Assembly (NCBI RefSeq): GCF_008795985.1
Contig: NZ_VMHP01000003.1
Coordinates: forward strand, 124,001-188,000
Source of the DNA: Marinobacter halotolerans
Lineage (GTDB): Bacteria > Pseudomonadota > Gammaproteobacteria > Pseudomonadales > Oleiphilaceae
Length of the DNA: 64,000 nucleotides
Direction of reading: 5' to 3'
Part shown: positions 25,431 through 35,972 of the stretch, piece after piece
How the letters are laid out: each line of letters begins with the position of its first letter
How positions within the stretch are numbered: position 1 is the stretch's first letter
Program-made: the position numbers and the translations under genes
The notes under the pieces: model-generated
Databases searched by the model: none
Told to the model about the DNA's origin: nothing
Seen by the model: the letters and a program-made list of their open reading frames with translations, nothing else

Positions 25431-26806
25431 CTAGAGGTCTTCCAGAGCAGAGAGTGCGTCACTTAGCTTGGCAACTGGAATAACCTTCATTCCTTCAATT
25501 GCCTTGCGTGGTGCGTTTGCCTTGGGCACCAGTGCCCGGGTAAAACCGTGCTTGGAGGCCTCGTAAATGCGCTCCTGGCCGCTGGGGACCGGCCGGATTT
25601 CCCCGGACAGGCCCACCTCGCCGAAAATCACCAGATCCTGAGGCAACGCCCGGTCCCGAAAAGAGGAAACAATGGCTGCCAGCAGGGCCAGATCGGCACT
25701 GGTTTCATTTACCTTTACGCCACCGACCACATTCACAAACACATCCTGATCCGACACATGCATGCCCCCATGGCGGTGCAGTACCGCCAGAAGCATCGCC
25801 AGCCGGTTCTGGTCCAGACCCACGGCAACCCGGCGCGGATAGCCGCCCTGGGCCGTATCCACCAGCGCCTGGATTTCCACCAGCATGGGCCGGGTGCCTT
25901 CCCAGACCACCATCACCACGCTGCCCGGTGCCGCTTCCTCGCCCCGGTTCAGGAAAATGGCACTGGGATTCTTTACCTCTTTCAGGCCCTGTTCAAGCAT
26001 GGCAAACACCCCCAGCTCATTCACCGCGCCAAAGCGGTTCTTGATGCCCCGCAGGGTGCGGTAGCGGCTGTCGCTTGAGCCTTCCAGCAGAATGGAGCAG
26101 TCGATCATATGCTCCAGAACCTTCGGCCCGGCCAGGCTGCCGTCCTTGGTGACATGGCCAACAAGAAACAGGATGGTGCCGGTCTGCTTGGCAAAGCGGG
26201 TAAGGTAAGCGGCACTCTCCCGTACCTGGGATACGCTGCCCGGTGCTGATTCGGAGTCCGCCACGTGCATCACCTGGATACTATCCACCACCAGGATGCG
26301 AGGCTTTTCCGTTTCGGCAATCTGCATTACCCGCTCAACGCTGGTTTCCGACAGCATTTTCAGATCCCGGGTGGGCAGGCCCAGGCGTTTGGCGCGCATG
26401 GCCACCTGCTGCAGGGATTCCTCGCCGGTCACGTAGAGAGCGGGGGTGCTGGCGGCCAGATGGCAGACCGCCTGCAGTAGCAGGGTACTTTTGCCCGCGC
26501 CCGGGTGACCGCCCATCAGAATGGCGGACCCCTCTACCAGTCCGCCGCCCAGCACGCGGTCAAATTCTGCCATGCCGGAGCTGATGCGTGGCTGCTCCGC
26601 CAGACTGACGTCGTCCAGGCTCTGGACCTCTGCCAGGCTGCCGGCAAAGCCCTCAAATCGCTGGCCACGGTTGCCCTTGGCGCTGCCGCCGACACCGCGA
26701 ACCTCGTTGATGGTGTTCCAGGCCTGGCAGGCCGTACACTGGCCCTGCCATTTGGAATAGTCTGCGCCACATTCGGTGCAGACAAAGGCCGTTCTGGCTT
26801 TTGCCA

Positions 26807-26807
<1 letters not shown>
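25431..26807 (-). CDS. radA: DNA repair protein RadA (Sms)
   Basis: RecA-like ATPase that drives branch migration of recombination intermediates. The 458 residues contain an N-terminal zinc finger (CTECGADYSKWQGQCTAC), Walker A GGHPGAGKSTL, Walker B ILVVDSIQ, the RadA-specific KNRFG motif, and a C-terminal Lon-like domain ending near PVAKLSDALSAL. It is transcribed after ettA, whose stop overlaps the radA start as TGATG, suggesting coupled translation. Confidence 0.96.
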
Positions 26808-28468
<1,661 letters not shown>

Positions 28469-28711
28469 AAAGGCGGCTTCCTCTTTTGAATTCGCGTTCG
28501 AATCAGGAGCTCTGAAACGGATCTTTTGAATAACTGAGTACCGTAGCGAAACCGCCCGGCTATGGCAATTGGTGTCTTTTGCACGTCTTGCCGCCGGATG
28601 ACGCATGTGTCGGTATCTACGGAAAGCCCAAAGGATGATTTTGCACCCGTTTGTAAGCTAGAATAGGCGCCCATTTTTCCGGGCAGCTAAGCACATAGAG
28701 GCAGCGCATCC

Positions 28712-29968
28712 ATGTTTAATCGTGATATGAAAATCGCCGGCTACGACGACGAACTCTGGAACGCCATGCAGGCGGAAACCGAGCGGCAGGAGGCTCACAT
28801 TGAGCTGATCGCCTCGGAGAACTACACCAGCCCGCGGGTTATGGAAGCGCAGGGCAGTGTGCTGACCAACAAGTACGCCGAAGGTTACCCCGGCAAGCGT
28901 TACTACGGTGGTTGTGAGTTTGTCGACATCGCCGAGGACCTGGCAATCAGCCGCGCCAAAGAGCTGTTTGGCGCCGCCTATGCCAACGTGCAGCCCCATT
29001 CCGGCTCGCAGGCCAACTCTGCGGTGTTCATGGCGTTGCTGAAGCCGGGTGATACCGTGCTGGGTATGAGCCTGGCCCATGGCGGTCACCTGACCCACGG
29101 TGCCAGCGTGAACTTCTCGGGCAAGATCTACAACGCCGTTCAGTACGGCATCGATACTGATACCGGCCTGATCGACTATGACGACGTCGAGCGTCTGGCC
29201 CTCGAACACAAGCCGAAGATGATCATTGCCGGCTTCTCGGCTTACTCCCAGGCTCTGGATTTTGCCCGTTTCCGCGCCATTGCAGACAAGGTGGACGCCT
29301 ACCTGTTCGTCGATATGGCTCACGTGGCTGGTCTGGTTGCCGCTGGCGTCTATCCGGACCCGGTGCCCCACGCCCACGTGATCGCCACCACTACCCACAA
29401 GACGCTGCGTGGCCCCCGTGGCGGCCTGATTCTGGCCTGTGACGATGCGGATCTGCAGAAGAAGCTGAATTCCTCCGTGTTCCCCGGTGGCCAGGGTGGC
29501 CCGCTGATGCACGTGATTGCCGCCAAGGCGGTCTGCTTCAAGGAAGCCATGGGTGATGATTTCAAGGCTTACCAGCGTCAGGTGATCAAGAATGCCAAGG
29601 CGATGGCGGACGTGTTTGTTTCCCGCGGATTTGACGTGATTTCCGGCGGTACAGAGAACCACCTGTTCCTGGTCAGCCTGATCAAGCAGGACATTACCGG
29701 TAAAGACGCCGATGCAGCTCTGGGTAAGGCGCACATCACCGTTAACAAGAACGCGGTCCCCAACGATCCGCGCTCGCCGTTTGTCACGTCCGGCCTGCGC
29801 ATTGGTACGCCCGCCGTGACCACCCGTGGCTTTGGCGAGTCCGAGTGTCGGGACCTGGCCGGCTGGATGTGTGATGTGCTGGACAACCTTGAAGACGACG
29901 CCGTTAACAACCGGGTTCGCGAGCAGGTGGAAGCCCTGTGCAAGCGTTTCCCGGTCTATGCCGGCTAA
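28712..29968 (+). CDS. glyA: Serine hydroxymethyltransferase
   Basis: PLP enzyme that interconverts serine and glycine with tetrahydrofolate, the main source of one-carbon units. The 418 residues include [18 protein letters not shown], the PLP-lysine motif [13 protein letters not shown] (Lys230), and a conserved C-terminal domain. ATG at 28712 has GAGGCAG upstream. A 243-base gap separates it from divergent ettA; no convincing promoter hexamers with good spacing were found there. It precedes nrdR and ribD, as in many proteobacteria. Confidence 0.97.
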   Translation: MFNRDMKIAGYDDELWNAMQAETERQEAHIELIASENYTSPRVMEAQGSVLTNKYAEGYPGKRYYGGCEFVDIAEDLAISRAKELFGAAYANVQPHSGSQANSAVFMALLKPGDTVLGMSLAHGGHLTHGASVNFSGKIYNAVQYGIDTDTGLIDYDDVERLALEHKPKMIIAGFSAYSQALDFARFRAIADKVDAYLFVDMAHVAGLVAAGVYPDPVPHAHVIATTTHKTLRGPRGGLILACDDADLQKKLNSSVFPGGQGGPLMHVIAAKAVCFKEAMGDDFKAYQRQVIKNAKAMADVFVSRGFDVISGGTENHLFLVSLIKQDITGKDADAALGKAHITVNKNAVPNDPRSPFVTSGLRIGTPAVTTRGFGESECRDLAGWMCDVLDNLEDDAVNNRVREQVEALCKRFPVYAG

Positions 29969-30034
29969 TCAGGCCTGAGCCCGCTACCGTATCGGCCGCA
30001 ATGCCGATGCGGCGGCCTTCCGGAGTTCCGACTT

Positions 30035-30553
30035 ATGCATTGTCCATTCTGTGGTGAAGCGGATACCAAGGTGATCGACTCCCGGCTGGTGGCCGAGGGG
30101 GATCAGGTACGTCGTCGCCGGGAGTGTCTGTCGTGCCGGGAACGATTCACCACCTTTGAATCTGCCGAGCTGGTGATGCCCCGGGTCGTCAAACAGGACG
30201 GAACCCGTCAGCCGTTTGATGAAGAAAAGCTCCGGTCGGGACTGATGAAGGCGCTTGAAAAGCGGCCTGTCAGTATTGAACAGATCGAGGCATCCCTCAA
30301 CCGGATCAAATTCCGCCTGCGGGCAACCGGCGAGCGTGAAATCAAGTCCATGCACCTGGGTGAAGAAGTGATGGTAGAGCTGCGGCAACTGGACAAGGTT
30401 GCCTATGTCCGTTTCGCCTCGGTGTATCGAAGTTTCCAGGATATCAACGAATTCAAGGAAGAGATTGAGCGGCTTTCTGCAACCTCCGGGGAAGATCCGG
30501 TTGATGTAGCCAAAGCGCTGGCGGACACACCGCCGTCAAAGGGCAAGGCATGA
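30035..30553 (+). CDS. nrdR: Transcriptional repressor NrdR
   Basis: Nucleotide-sensing repressor of ribonucleotide reductase operons. The 172 residues show an N-terminal zinc ribbon (MHCPFCG and ECLSCRERF, with RRRRE between) followed by an ATP-cone domain (about 49-139) that senses dATP/ATP. The C-terminal tail beyond the cone is slightly long and polar. Its stop overlaps the ribD start as ATGA. Confidence 0.96.
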   Translation: MHCPFCGEADTKVIDSRLVAEGDQVRRRRECLSCRERFTTFESAELVMPRVVKQDGTRQPFDEEKLRSGLMKALEKRPVSIEQIEASLNRIKFRLRATGEREIKSMHLGEEVMVELRQLDKVAYVRFASVYRSFQDINEFKEEIERLSATSGEDPVDVAKALADTPPSKGKA

Positions 30554-31665
30554 CCGATCGGTTGGATACGGCAATGATGGCCCGCGCTGTGCAGCTGGCC
30601 TGGCGCGGTCGCTACTCGACCCATCCCAACCCGCGGGTGGGATGCGTGATTGCCCGGGGCGACCGTATTCTGGGTGAAGGCTGGCACGAACGCGCCGGAG
30701 AAGCCCATGCAGAAATCCGGGCCCTGAGCCAGGCGGGCCCCGACGCGCGGGGAGCGACTGCCTACGTGACCCTTGAGCCGTGCAGTCACTTTGGCCGCAC
30801 ACCGCCCTGTGCCAAGGCGCTAGTGGAAGCGGGCGTGGCCCATGTTCATGCGGCTACGGAAGACCCGAATCCGTCGGTGTCCGGCCGTGGCCTGGCCATG
30901 TTGCGGGATGCAGGTATCCGGGTGACCCAGGGGTTGCTGGCGGATGAGGCTATGCGTCTGAACCCGGGCTTCATGAAACGGATGAACACTGGAAGACCCT
31001 ATGTGCGCCTGAAAATGGCGGCAAGTCTGGATGGCCGAACCGCCATGGCCTCGGGCGAAAGCCAATGGATTACCGGGGCCCCGGCAAGGCAGGACGTCCA
31101 GCGTTTGCGGGCCATCAGCGATGCAATATTGACGGGGGTGGGCACGGTGCTTGCGGATAACCCGTCCCTGACTGTCCGCCGGGAAGAGCTGGGCGATATC
31201 GGTGACGCCACCGAGCCTTCCAGGCAGCCACTGCGGGTGATTGCGGACCGGGACGCTCGTACGCCGGCAGACGCAGTAATACTCAGGGGCGGTAATGTGC
31301 AGGTTTTCTGCGCCTCTCCCACACTGGATACCGGCCCTGCCCAGGATCTGGCGGCTCTGGGTATCAGTCTCAGCGGTGTGGCCTGGCGGGACAACGGCAT
31401 TGATGTAGGCGAGTTGCTGGACAGCCTTGGCGAGCTGGGAATCAATGAACTATTGGTTGAGGCAGGACCTACGCTGGCCGGAACCTTTATCAGTGAGCGC
31501 CTGGTGGACGAACTCTGGCTTTACCAGGCGCCAGTATTTCTGGGCAGCACCGGCAGGCCGACGGCGCATTTACCGCTGGATTCAATGGCCGACAAAGTGC
31601 AATGGACGGTGCAGGATCGTCGCCAGATCGGTGCGGACCAGCGGCTGATTCTCGCCCCGGCCTGA
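30550..31665 (+). CDS. ribD: Bifunctional riboflavin deaminase/reductase RibD
   Basis: Catalyses deamination then reduction of the pyrimidine intermediate in riboflavin synthesis. The 371 residues have an N-terminal zinc deaminase domain ([10 protein letters not shown] and [13 protein letters not shown] carry the His and two Cys ligands) and a C-terminal NADPH-dependent reductase domain ([50 protein letters not shown]). Four-base overlap with nrdR. The next gene is ribBX after a 68-base gap; the riboflavin synthase gene often found here is missing. Confidence 0.96.
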   Translation: MTDRLDTAMMARAVQLAWRGRYSTHPNPRVGCVIARGDRILGEGWHERAGEAHAEIRALSQAGPDARGATAYVTLEPCSHFGRTPPCAKALVEAGVAHVHAATEDPNPSVSGRGLAMLRDAGIRVTQGLLADEAMRLNPGFMKRMNTGRPYVRLKMAASLDGRTAMASGESQWITGAPARQDVQRLRAISDAILTGVGTVLADNPSLTVRREELGDIGDATEPSRQPLRVIADRDARTPADAVILRGGNVQVFCASPTLDTGPAQDLAALGISLSGVAWRDNGIDVGELLDSLGELGINELLVEAGPTLAGTFISERLVDELWLYQAPVFLGSTGRPTAHLPLDSMADKVQWTVQDRRQIGADQRLILAPA

Positions 31666-31733
31666 CGCCACTACATTCATGGTTGCCTTCGCCCTGATTT
31701 CGGGCAGGCGGGCCACAAAGGTATTCAAACAGT

Positions 31734-32849
31734 ATGGCACTGAACAGCATTGAAGACATGATCGAGGATATCCGTCAGGGCAAAATGGTGATCCTGATGG
31801 ACGACGAAGATCGGGAGAACGAAGGCGACCTGGTGATGGCTGCAGAGCACTGCACGCCAGAAGCTATCAACTTCATGGCGCGCTTCGGGCGTGGGCTGAT
31901 CTGCATGCCGATGACGCGGGACCGTTGCGAGCAGCTCGGTTTGCCTTTGATGGTGCAGCGTAATGCCTCCGGGTTCGGTACCAAGTTCACCCTGTCTATC
32001 GAGGCCACCGAAGGCGTGACCACCGGAATTTCCGCGGCGGATCGTGCCCGGACGGTTCAGGCGGCGGTGGCGCGTGATGCCAAAGCTACGGACCTGGTGC
32101 AGCCGGGCCATATTTTCCCCTTGATGTCGGATCCCGGCGGCGTACTCAGCCGCGCCGGCCACACCGAAGCATCCTGTGACCTGGCCGCACTGGCCGGATG
32201 CGAACCGGCCGGGGTGATCTGTGAAATCATGAACGACGATGGTTCCATGGCCCGCCGTGAGGATCTGGAGCGATTCGCCGAGCATCATGACCTGAAGATC
32301 GGCACCATCGCCGATCTGATTCACTACCGCACCATGAACGAGCGTACTATTGAGTGTGTCGAGCAGAACGATCTTGACACCGAATATGGTGTTTTCAGTC
32401 TGCGGACGTACCGGGATACCATTCAGGGGTCGACCCACCTGGCGATGGTCATGGGTGACATCACCCCCGATGAACCTGCGCTGGTCCGGGTTCATATTAC
32501 CGATACCTTCCGTGACCTTCTTGGAGCCCGCCGTGCAGACTCGCGGAGCTGGCCGCTGCATCGGGCCCTGGAGAAGGTGGCCAACGAAGGCCGGGGCGTT
32601 GTGGTGCTTCTCAATAGCGCTGAAGACAGCTATAACCTTGAAGACCGGATCCGCGAATTTTTTGAATCAGACCAGAAATCCGCAGCCAAGGGCAGTTCCG
32701 GCGTGTACTTCACCGTGGGTACCGGGTCCCAGATTCTGAGAGACCTGGGAGTGAGTAAAATGCGCTTGCTGAGCCCGCCGATCAAATTCTCCGCCATTTC
32801 CGGCTTTGATCTGGAAGTTGTGGAATACGTGCCCTACACACCCCAATGA
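31734..32849 (+). CDS. ribBX: DHBP synthase with degenerate GTP cyclohydrolase II domain (RibBX type)
   Basis: The N-terminal half (about 1-200) is 3,4-dihydroxy-2-butanone 4-phosphate synthase, which makes the four-carbon riboflavin precursor from ribulose 5-phosphate; [16 protein letters not shown] and [13 protein letters not shown] carry its active-site residues. The C-terminal half (about 205-371) resembles GTP cyclohydrolase II but has lost the three zinc cysteines: the region at about 254-276 reads [20 protein letters not shown] where RibA has SEC...RCDC. The QEGR loop is also changed, to SAEDSYN. It therefore fits the RibBX variant described in proteobacteria, and an active ribA is expected elsewhere. 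Confidence 0.88.
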   Translation: MALNSIEDMIEDIRQGKMVILMDDEDRENEGDLVMAAEHCTPEAINFMARFGRGLICMPMTRDRCEQLGLPLMVQRNASGFGTKFTLSIEATEGVTTGISAADRARTVQAAVARDAKATDLVQPGHIFPLMSDPGGVLSRAGHTEASCDLAALAGCEPAGVICEIMNDDGSMARREDLERFAEHHDLKIGTIADLIHYRTMNERTIECVEQNDLDTEYGVFSLRTYRDTIQGSTHLAMVMGDITPDEPALVRVHITDTFRDLLGARRADSRSWPLHRALEKVANEGRGVVVLLNSAEDSYNLEDRIREFFESDQKSAAKGSSGVYFTVGTGSQILRDLGVSKMRLLSPPIKFSAISGFDLEVVEYVPYTPQ

Positions 32850-32903
32850 TTTAACCCTGCGGCGTCCGTGATTACTGACGACGCCGCAATGAAGGAGCCA
32901 TGC

Positions 32904-33380
32904 ATGGCAGACGTAAAAGTAATAGAAGGTGATTTCAGAAACTGCAGCGGCCGTTACGCCCTGGTTGTTGGCCGTTTTAACGGTTTTGTTGTGGAAAGCC
33001 TGGTGCAAGGCGCGCTGGATACGCTGCGCAGGCATGGAATTGCCGATTCCGACATCACCATTGTTCGCGTACCCGGGGCATACGAAATGCCGCTGGCGGT
33101 CAAGCGTGTGGCGGAAACGGGAAATTTCGACGCGATTATTGCCCTGGGGGCCGTTATTCGTGGTGGAACCCCGCATTTCGAGTATGTGGCGGGGGAAGCC
33201 TCGAGCGGGCTGGGTGCGGTCAGCCTTGATAGCGACGTGCCGGTGACCTTTGGCGTTCTGACAGTGGACTCTATCGAACAGGCGATCGAGCGCGCCGGAA
33301 CCAAAGCGGGCAACAAGGGCGCCGAAGCGGCCATTACCGCGCTGGAAATGGTCAGCCTGTTCAACAAGCTGGGTGAGTGA
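32904..33380 (+). CDS. ribH: 6,7-dimethyl-8-ribityllumazine synthase
   Basis: Condenses the RibD-derived pyrimidine with dihydroxybutanone phosphate to form lumazine, the penultimate step to riboflavin; it normally assembles into a capsid-like shell or pentamer. The 158 residues contain [29 protein letters not shown], and [16 protein letters not shown]. The ATG at 32904 has AAGGAG six bases upstream, so the open frame upstream of it to 32868 is not used. Its stop overlaps the nusB start (TGATG). Confidence 0.96.
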   Translation: MADVKVIEGDFRNCSGRYALVVGRFNGFVVESLVQGALDTLRRHGIADSDITIVRVPGAYEMPLAVKRVAETGNFDAIIALGAVIRGGTPHFEYVAGEASSGLGAVSLDSDVPVTFGVLTVDSIEQAIERAGTKAGNKGAEAAITALEMVSLFNKLGE

Positions 33381-33856
33381 TGAGTACATCTGACGAAAGC
33401 GCTGCCCAGCCTGCCCCAACAGGGCAACCCAAAGCCGGTGATCGACGCCGTGCCCGCGCTCTGGCCATGCAGGGTCTGTATCAGCGCCATTTCACGAAAG
33501 GCGCGATTACTGACATTGAGTCCGAATTCATTGTAGACAACGATATGACCAAGGTCGACGGGGCCTATTTTCGTGATCTGCTGCGTGGCGTGCATCGCGA
33601 GCAGGAAGTACTCGATCGCCTGATTGAGCCGTTTCTGGATCGCCCGATTCATGAAGTGGACGCCATCGAACTCGCTATCGTCCGCCTGGGCACCTACGAG
33701 CTCAAATATCGTCTGGACGTGCCTTACCGGGTGGTGATCAACGAAGGTATCGAAATGGCCAAGAAGTTCGGAGGTACCGAAGGCCATAAGTTTGTCAACA
33801 GCGTTCTCGATAAGCTGGGTCATCGCCTACGCCTGGCCGAGACCCGTCCGCGGTGA
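33380..33856 (+). CDS. nusB: Transcription antitermination factor NusB
   Basis: Helical RNA-binding protein that pairs with NusE (S10) on boxA to antiterminate rRNA transcription. The 158 residues contain RRRARALAMQGLYQ, DAIELAIVRLGTYELKYR, and INEGIEMAKKFGGTEGHKFVN in the last helices. A GTG three bases earlier is in frame, but the ATG at 33380 overlaps the ribH stop in the usual TGATG way. The ribH-nusB-thiL order is widespread in gammaproteobacteria. Confidence 0.96.
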   Translation: MSTSDESAAQPAPTGQPKAGDRRRARALAMQGLYQRHFTKGAITDIESEFIVDNDMTKVDGAYFRDLLRGVHREQEVLDRLIEPFLDRPIHEVDAIELAIVRLGTYELKYRLDVPYRVVINEGIEMAKKFGGTEGHKFVNSVLDKLGHRLRLAETRPR

Positions 33857-33859
33857 TCG

Positions 33860-34813
33860 ATGGGTGAGTTTGAACTGATCCGCCGGTACTTTTTTCCCCT
33901 TTCCAGTGCGGGCAGGCACCCTGACGTTCTTCTGGGGCCCGGTGATGACTGTGCCATTCAGCGGGTCGGCCAGAACCGGGACCTGGTCTTCTCTGTAGAC
34001 ACACTGGTGGAAGGGGTTCATTTCCCGAAAGACTATTCACCGCGAAAGCTTGGCTGGCGGAGTCTGGCGGTTGCAGCCAGTGATCTTGCTGCGATGGGAG
34101 CCGACCCGGTGTGCTTTACCCTGGCTATTGCCCTTCCCGAGGCTCGTGCTGACTGGCTTGGAGACTTCAGTGCCGGGCTGGCAGAGGCGTCCCGTCAGTT
34201 CGGTCTGAACCTGGCCGGAGGCGATACCACCAGTGGCCCACTCACAGTGACGGTGCAGGTTCACGGTACCGTGCCGGAAGGTAAGGCGATATTGCGATCC
34301 GGCGCAAAACCGGGTGACCTGATCTGTGTCTCCGGCACCCTGGGCAATGCGGCCGCTGCCCTTGATTACCTCCAGATGGATTCACCGACACCGGCTCAGT
34401 CAGCCGTTCTGGCACATTACCACGCGCCTGAGCCCCGGCTGGCGCTTGGAGTGGCCCTGAGAGGACAGGCGTCTGCCGCCGTGGACATCTCCGATGGTCT
34501 GTCGGCTGATCTCGGTCATTTGCTGGAAGCTTCTGGGGTAAGCGGCGAGATCGACATCCATTGCCTGCCGCTGTCTGATCATCTGAAGGCGCTGCGGGAG
34601 GATGCGATTGATCTTGCGCTCTATGGCGGAGACGATTACGAGCTTTGCCTGACCCTGTCAGAGCCAGCGCTGGAAGGATTGCCGCGGCTTATTCGTGACC
34701 AGATCACGGTGATTGGTCGAGTCAAGGAGGGCACTGGGCTGTTTTTCGATGGACAAAAAACAGCCGGTCAGCGGCAGGGGTACGACCACTTCGGCGAGGA
34801 TGCGGGTCAGTGA
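33860..34813 (+). CDS. thiL: Thiamine-monophosphate kinase
   Basis: Phosphorylates thiamine monophosphate to the active cofactor thiamine diphosphate. The 317 residues open with GEFELIRRYFFPL and include the metal-binding LGPGDDCAI, VDTLVEGVHF, SDLAAMGADP, and GGDTTSGPL typical of the PurM/ThiL fold. It begins three bases after nusB. The pgpA gene that often follows thiL is not present; instead thiL overlaps the end of a small minus-strand gene by seven bases. Confidence 0.95.
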   Translation: MGEFELIRRYFFPLSSAGRHPDVLLGPGDDCAIQRVGQNRDLVFSVDTLVEGVHFPKDYSPRKLGWRSLAVAASDLAAMGADPVCFTLAIALPEARADWLGDFSAGLAEASRQFGLNLAGGDTTSGPLTVTVQVHGTVPEGKAILRSGAKPGDLICVSGTLGNAAAALDYLQMDSPTPAQSAVLAHYHAPEPRLALGVALRGQASAAVDISDGLSADLGHLLEASGVSGEIDIHCLPLSDHLKALREDAIDLALYGGDDYELCLTLSEPALEGLPRLIRDQITVIGRVKEGTGLFFDGQKTAGQRQGYDHFGEDAGQ

Positions 34814-35010
34814 ACCTGCTGTTCTTCCGGTAGCAATTTCACCACGTGCAGAAACCGTTTCAGGCCCACTTCGGCACGCTCCCGTGAAGCGAATGGTCCA
34901 CTGTCAAAACCTTCTCTGGTTGTGAAGTACCATTTGCCACCGACACAGAAATAACGGCTGCTGCGGAATGGGGCCGGGCCTTGTTCACCGGTTCGACGCT
35001 GGATATCCAT
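34807..35010 (-). CDS. Small DUF6316-family protein
   Basis: A 67-residue soluble protein starting MDIQRRTGEQGPAPFRSSRY. The core FRSSRYFCVGGKWYFTTREG followed by GPFASRERAEVGLKRFL resembles the uncharacterised DUF6316 family of gammaproteobacteria. ATG at 35010 has AGGAG five bases upstream, which supports translation despite its size. Its stop lies inside the end of thiL on the other strand. Function unknown; no catalytic or membrane signature is visible. Confidence 0.72.
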   Translation of the reverse strand: MDIQRRTGEQGPAPFRSSRYFCVGGKWYFTTREGFDSGPFASRERAEVGLKRFLHVVKLLPEEQQVH

Positions 35011-35266
35011 GTTTACTCCTGGGCCCGCCCTCAAACATCTGATGTCGGGCATCGCGAAATTTCACTGTTCGACTGTTTAAAATTAAATCAATTCCTGCCG
35101 AATTCAACATTTTTTTACATTTCTTTGTTCAACGAACCTGATGTATCAGCCATCGAATCCGTGAGAAAGCGCTCGGGCCTTGCTCTGGCAGGTATGTCTG
35201 GTCAAAATGCTGTTTCGATAAGTACTTAGTCCAGCCGCTTGGCTGATAATCGGATAGGGGCAAACC

Positions 35267-35941
35267 ATGAAAGGGCAAGGAATTATTTCGTCGTTTCGGC
35301 ATTTACGAGTCGGTCTTCTGGCCATAGCCGGTCTGATTGTTCTGTCAGGATGCAGTTCGACCACGTCCCGGGTACAGACTTGGGACGGCAACGCTGAAAA
35401 TGCAGACCAGGTAGCCGTGCTTTCAGCGCCAGGCGCCATCAAGGTGGGTGAGGTTAACGGTAAATCGATGACCAGCTTCCTGATAGACGATCTGAACGTT
35501 GAATATGAGCTACTGCCGGGCAAAAACCAGATTGTGTTTACCTACAAGACCATATGGTCCAAGGCCCAGAACGTGCAGGATGGCGAATCCAAAGTACACG
35601 TGGTGGAAACGCCCCGTCAGGTTGTCACTATTGATGCCGAGCCTGGCGCCGTATACCGTTTCGACGCTCCAAAACCAGAGGATCGTCAGGAGGCTCTGGC
35701 CCTGGTAGAGAATTTCTCTGTGGACCTGGTTAACGCCAGTGGACAGACCGTTGCAACCTCTTCGCCCTGGACTGCTGCCAGCACCCAGGTAGCGGCGACG
35801 AAAACACCAGTGCCAGAGTCACCGTCCTACACGGCGCCAGCCGCTTCTGATGCCGGTACCACGCTTGAGCAGCTCAAAGCCCTTTGGGGGAAAGCGTCGG
35901 AGGAAGAGAAGCGCAAGTTCCTGGGCTGGGCCTTTGACTGA
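35267..35941 (+). CDS. DUF2057-type lipoprotein
   Basis: A 224-residue probable lipoprotein. The signal peptide ends in lipobox VLSGC (Cys29). The body contains GAIKVGEVNGKSMTSFLIDD and LLPGKNQIVFTYKTIW, which match the layout of the DUF2057 (YccT/CsgI-like) family, followed by an Ala/Pro/Thr-rich linker and the C-terminal helix LEQLKALWGKASEEEKRKF. Asp does not follow the Cys, so outer-membrane sorting is the default guess. AGGGG precedes the ATG. YccT-type proteins affect curli in Escherichia coli, but no such role can be read here. Confidence 0.72.
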   Translation: MKGQGIISSFRHLRVGLLAIAGLIVLSGCSSTTSRVQTWDGNAENADQVAVLSAPGAIKVGEVNGKSMTSFLIDDLNVEYELLPGKNQIVFTYKTIWSKAQNVQDGESKVHVVETPRQVVTIDAEPGAVYRFDAPKPEDRQEALALVENFSVDLVNASGQTVATSSPWTAASTQVAATKTPVPESPSYTAPAASDAGTTLEQLKALWGKASEEEKRKFLGWAFD

Positions 35942-35972
35942 CCCCCTTCAGAGCGCGCGAGAGAGCGCGAGT

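Noticed and set aside
28641..28664. TTGCAC and TAGAAT as a glyA promoter
   Set aside because: Spacing is 12 bases, too short for sigma-70; no better pair was found.
35951..35970. GC-rich repeat between the DUF2057 lipoprotein gene and the WS/DGAT gene as a terminator
   Set aside because: The arms do not pair perfectly and there is no T run on either side.
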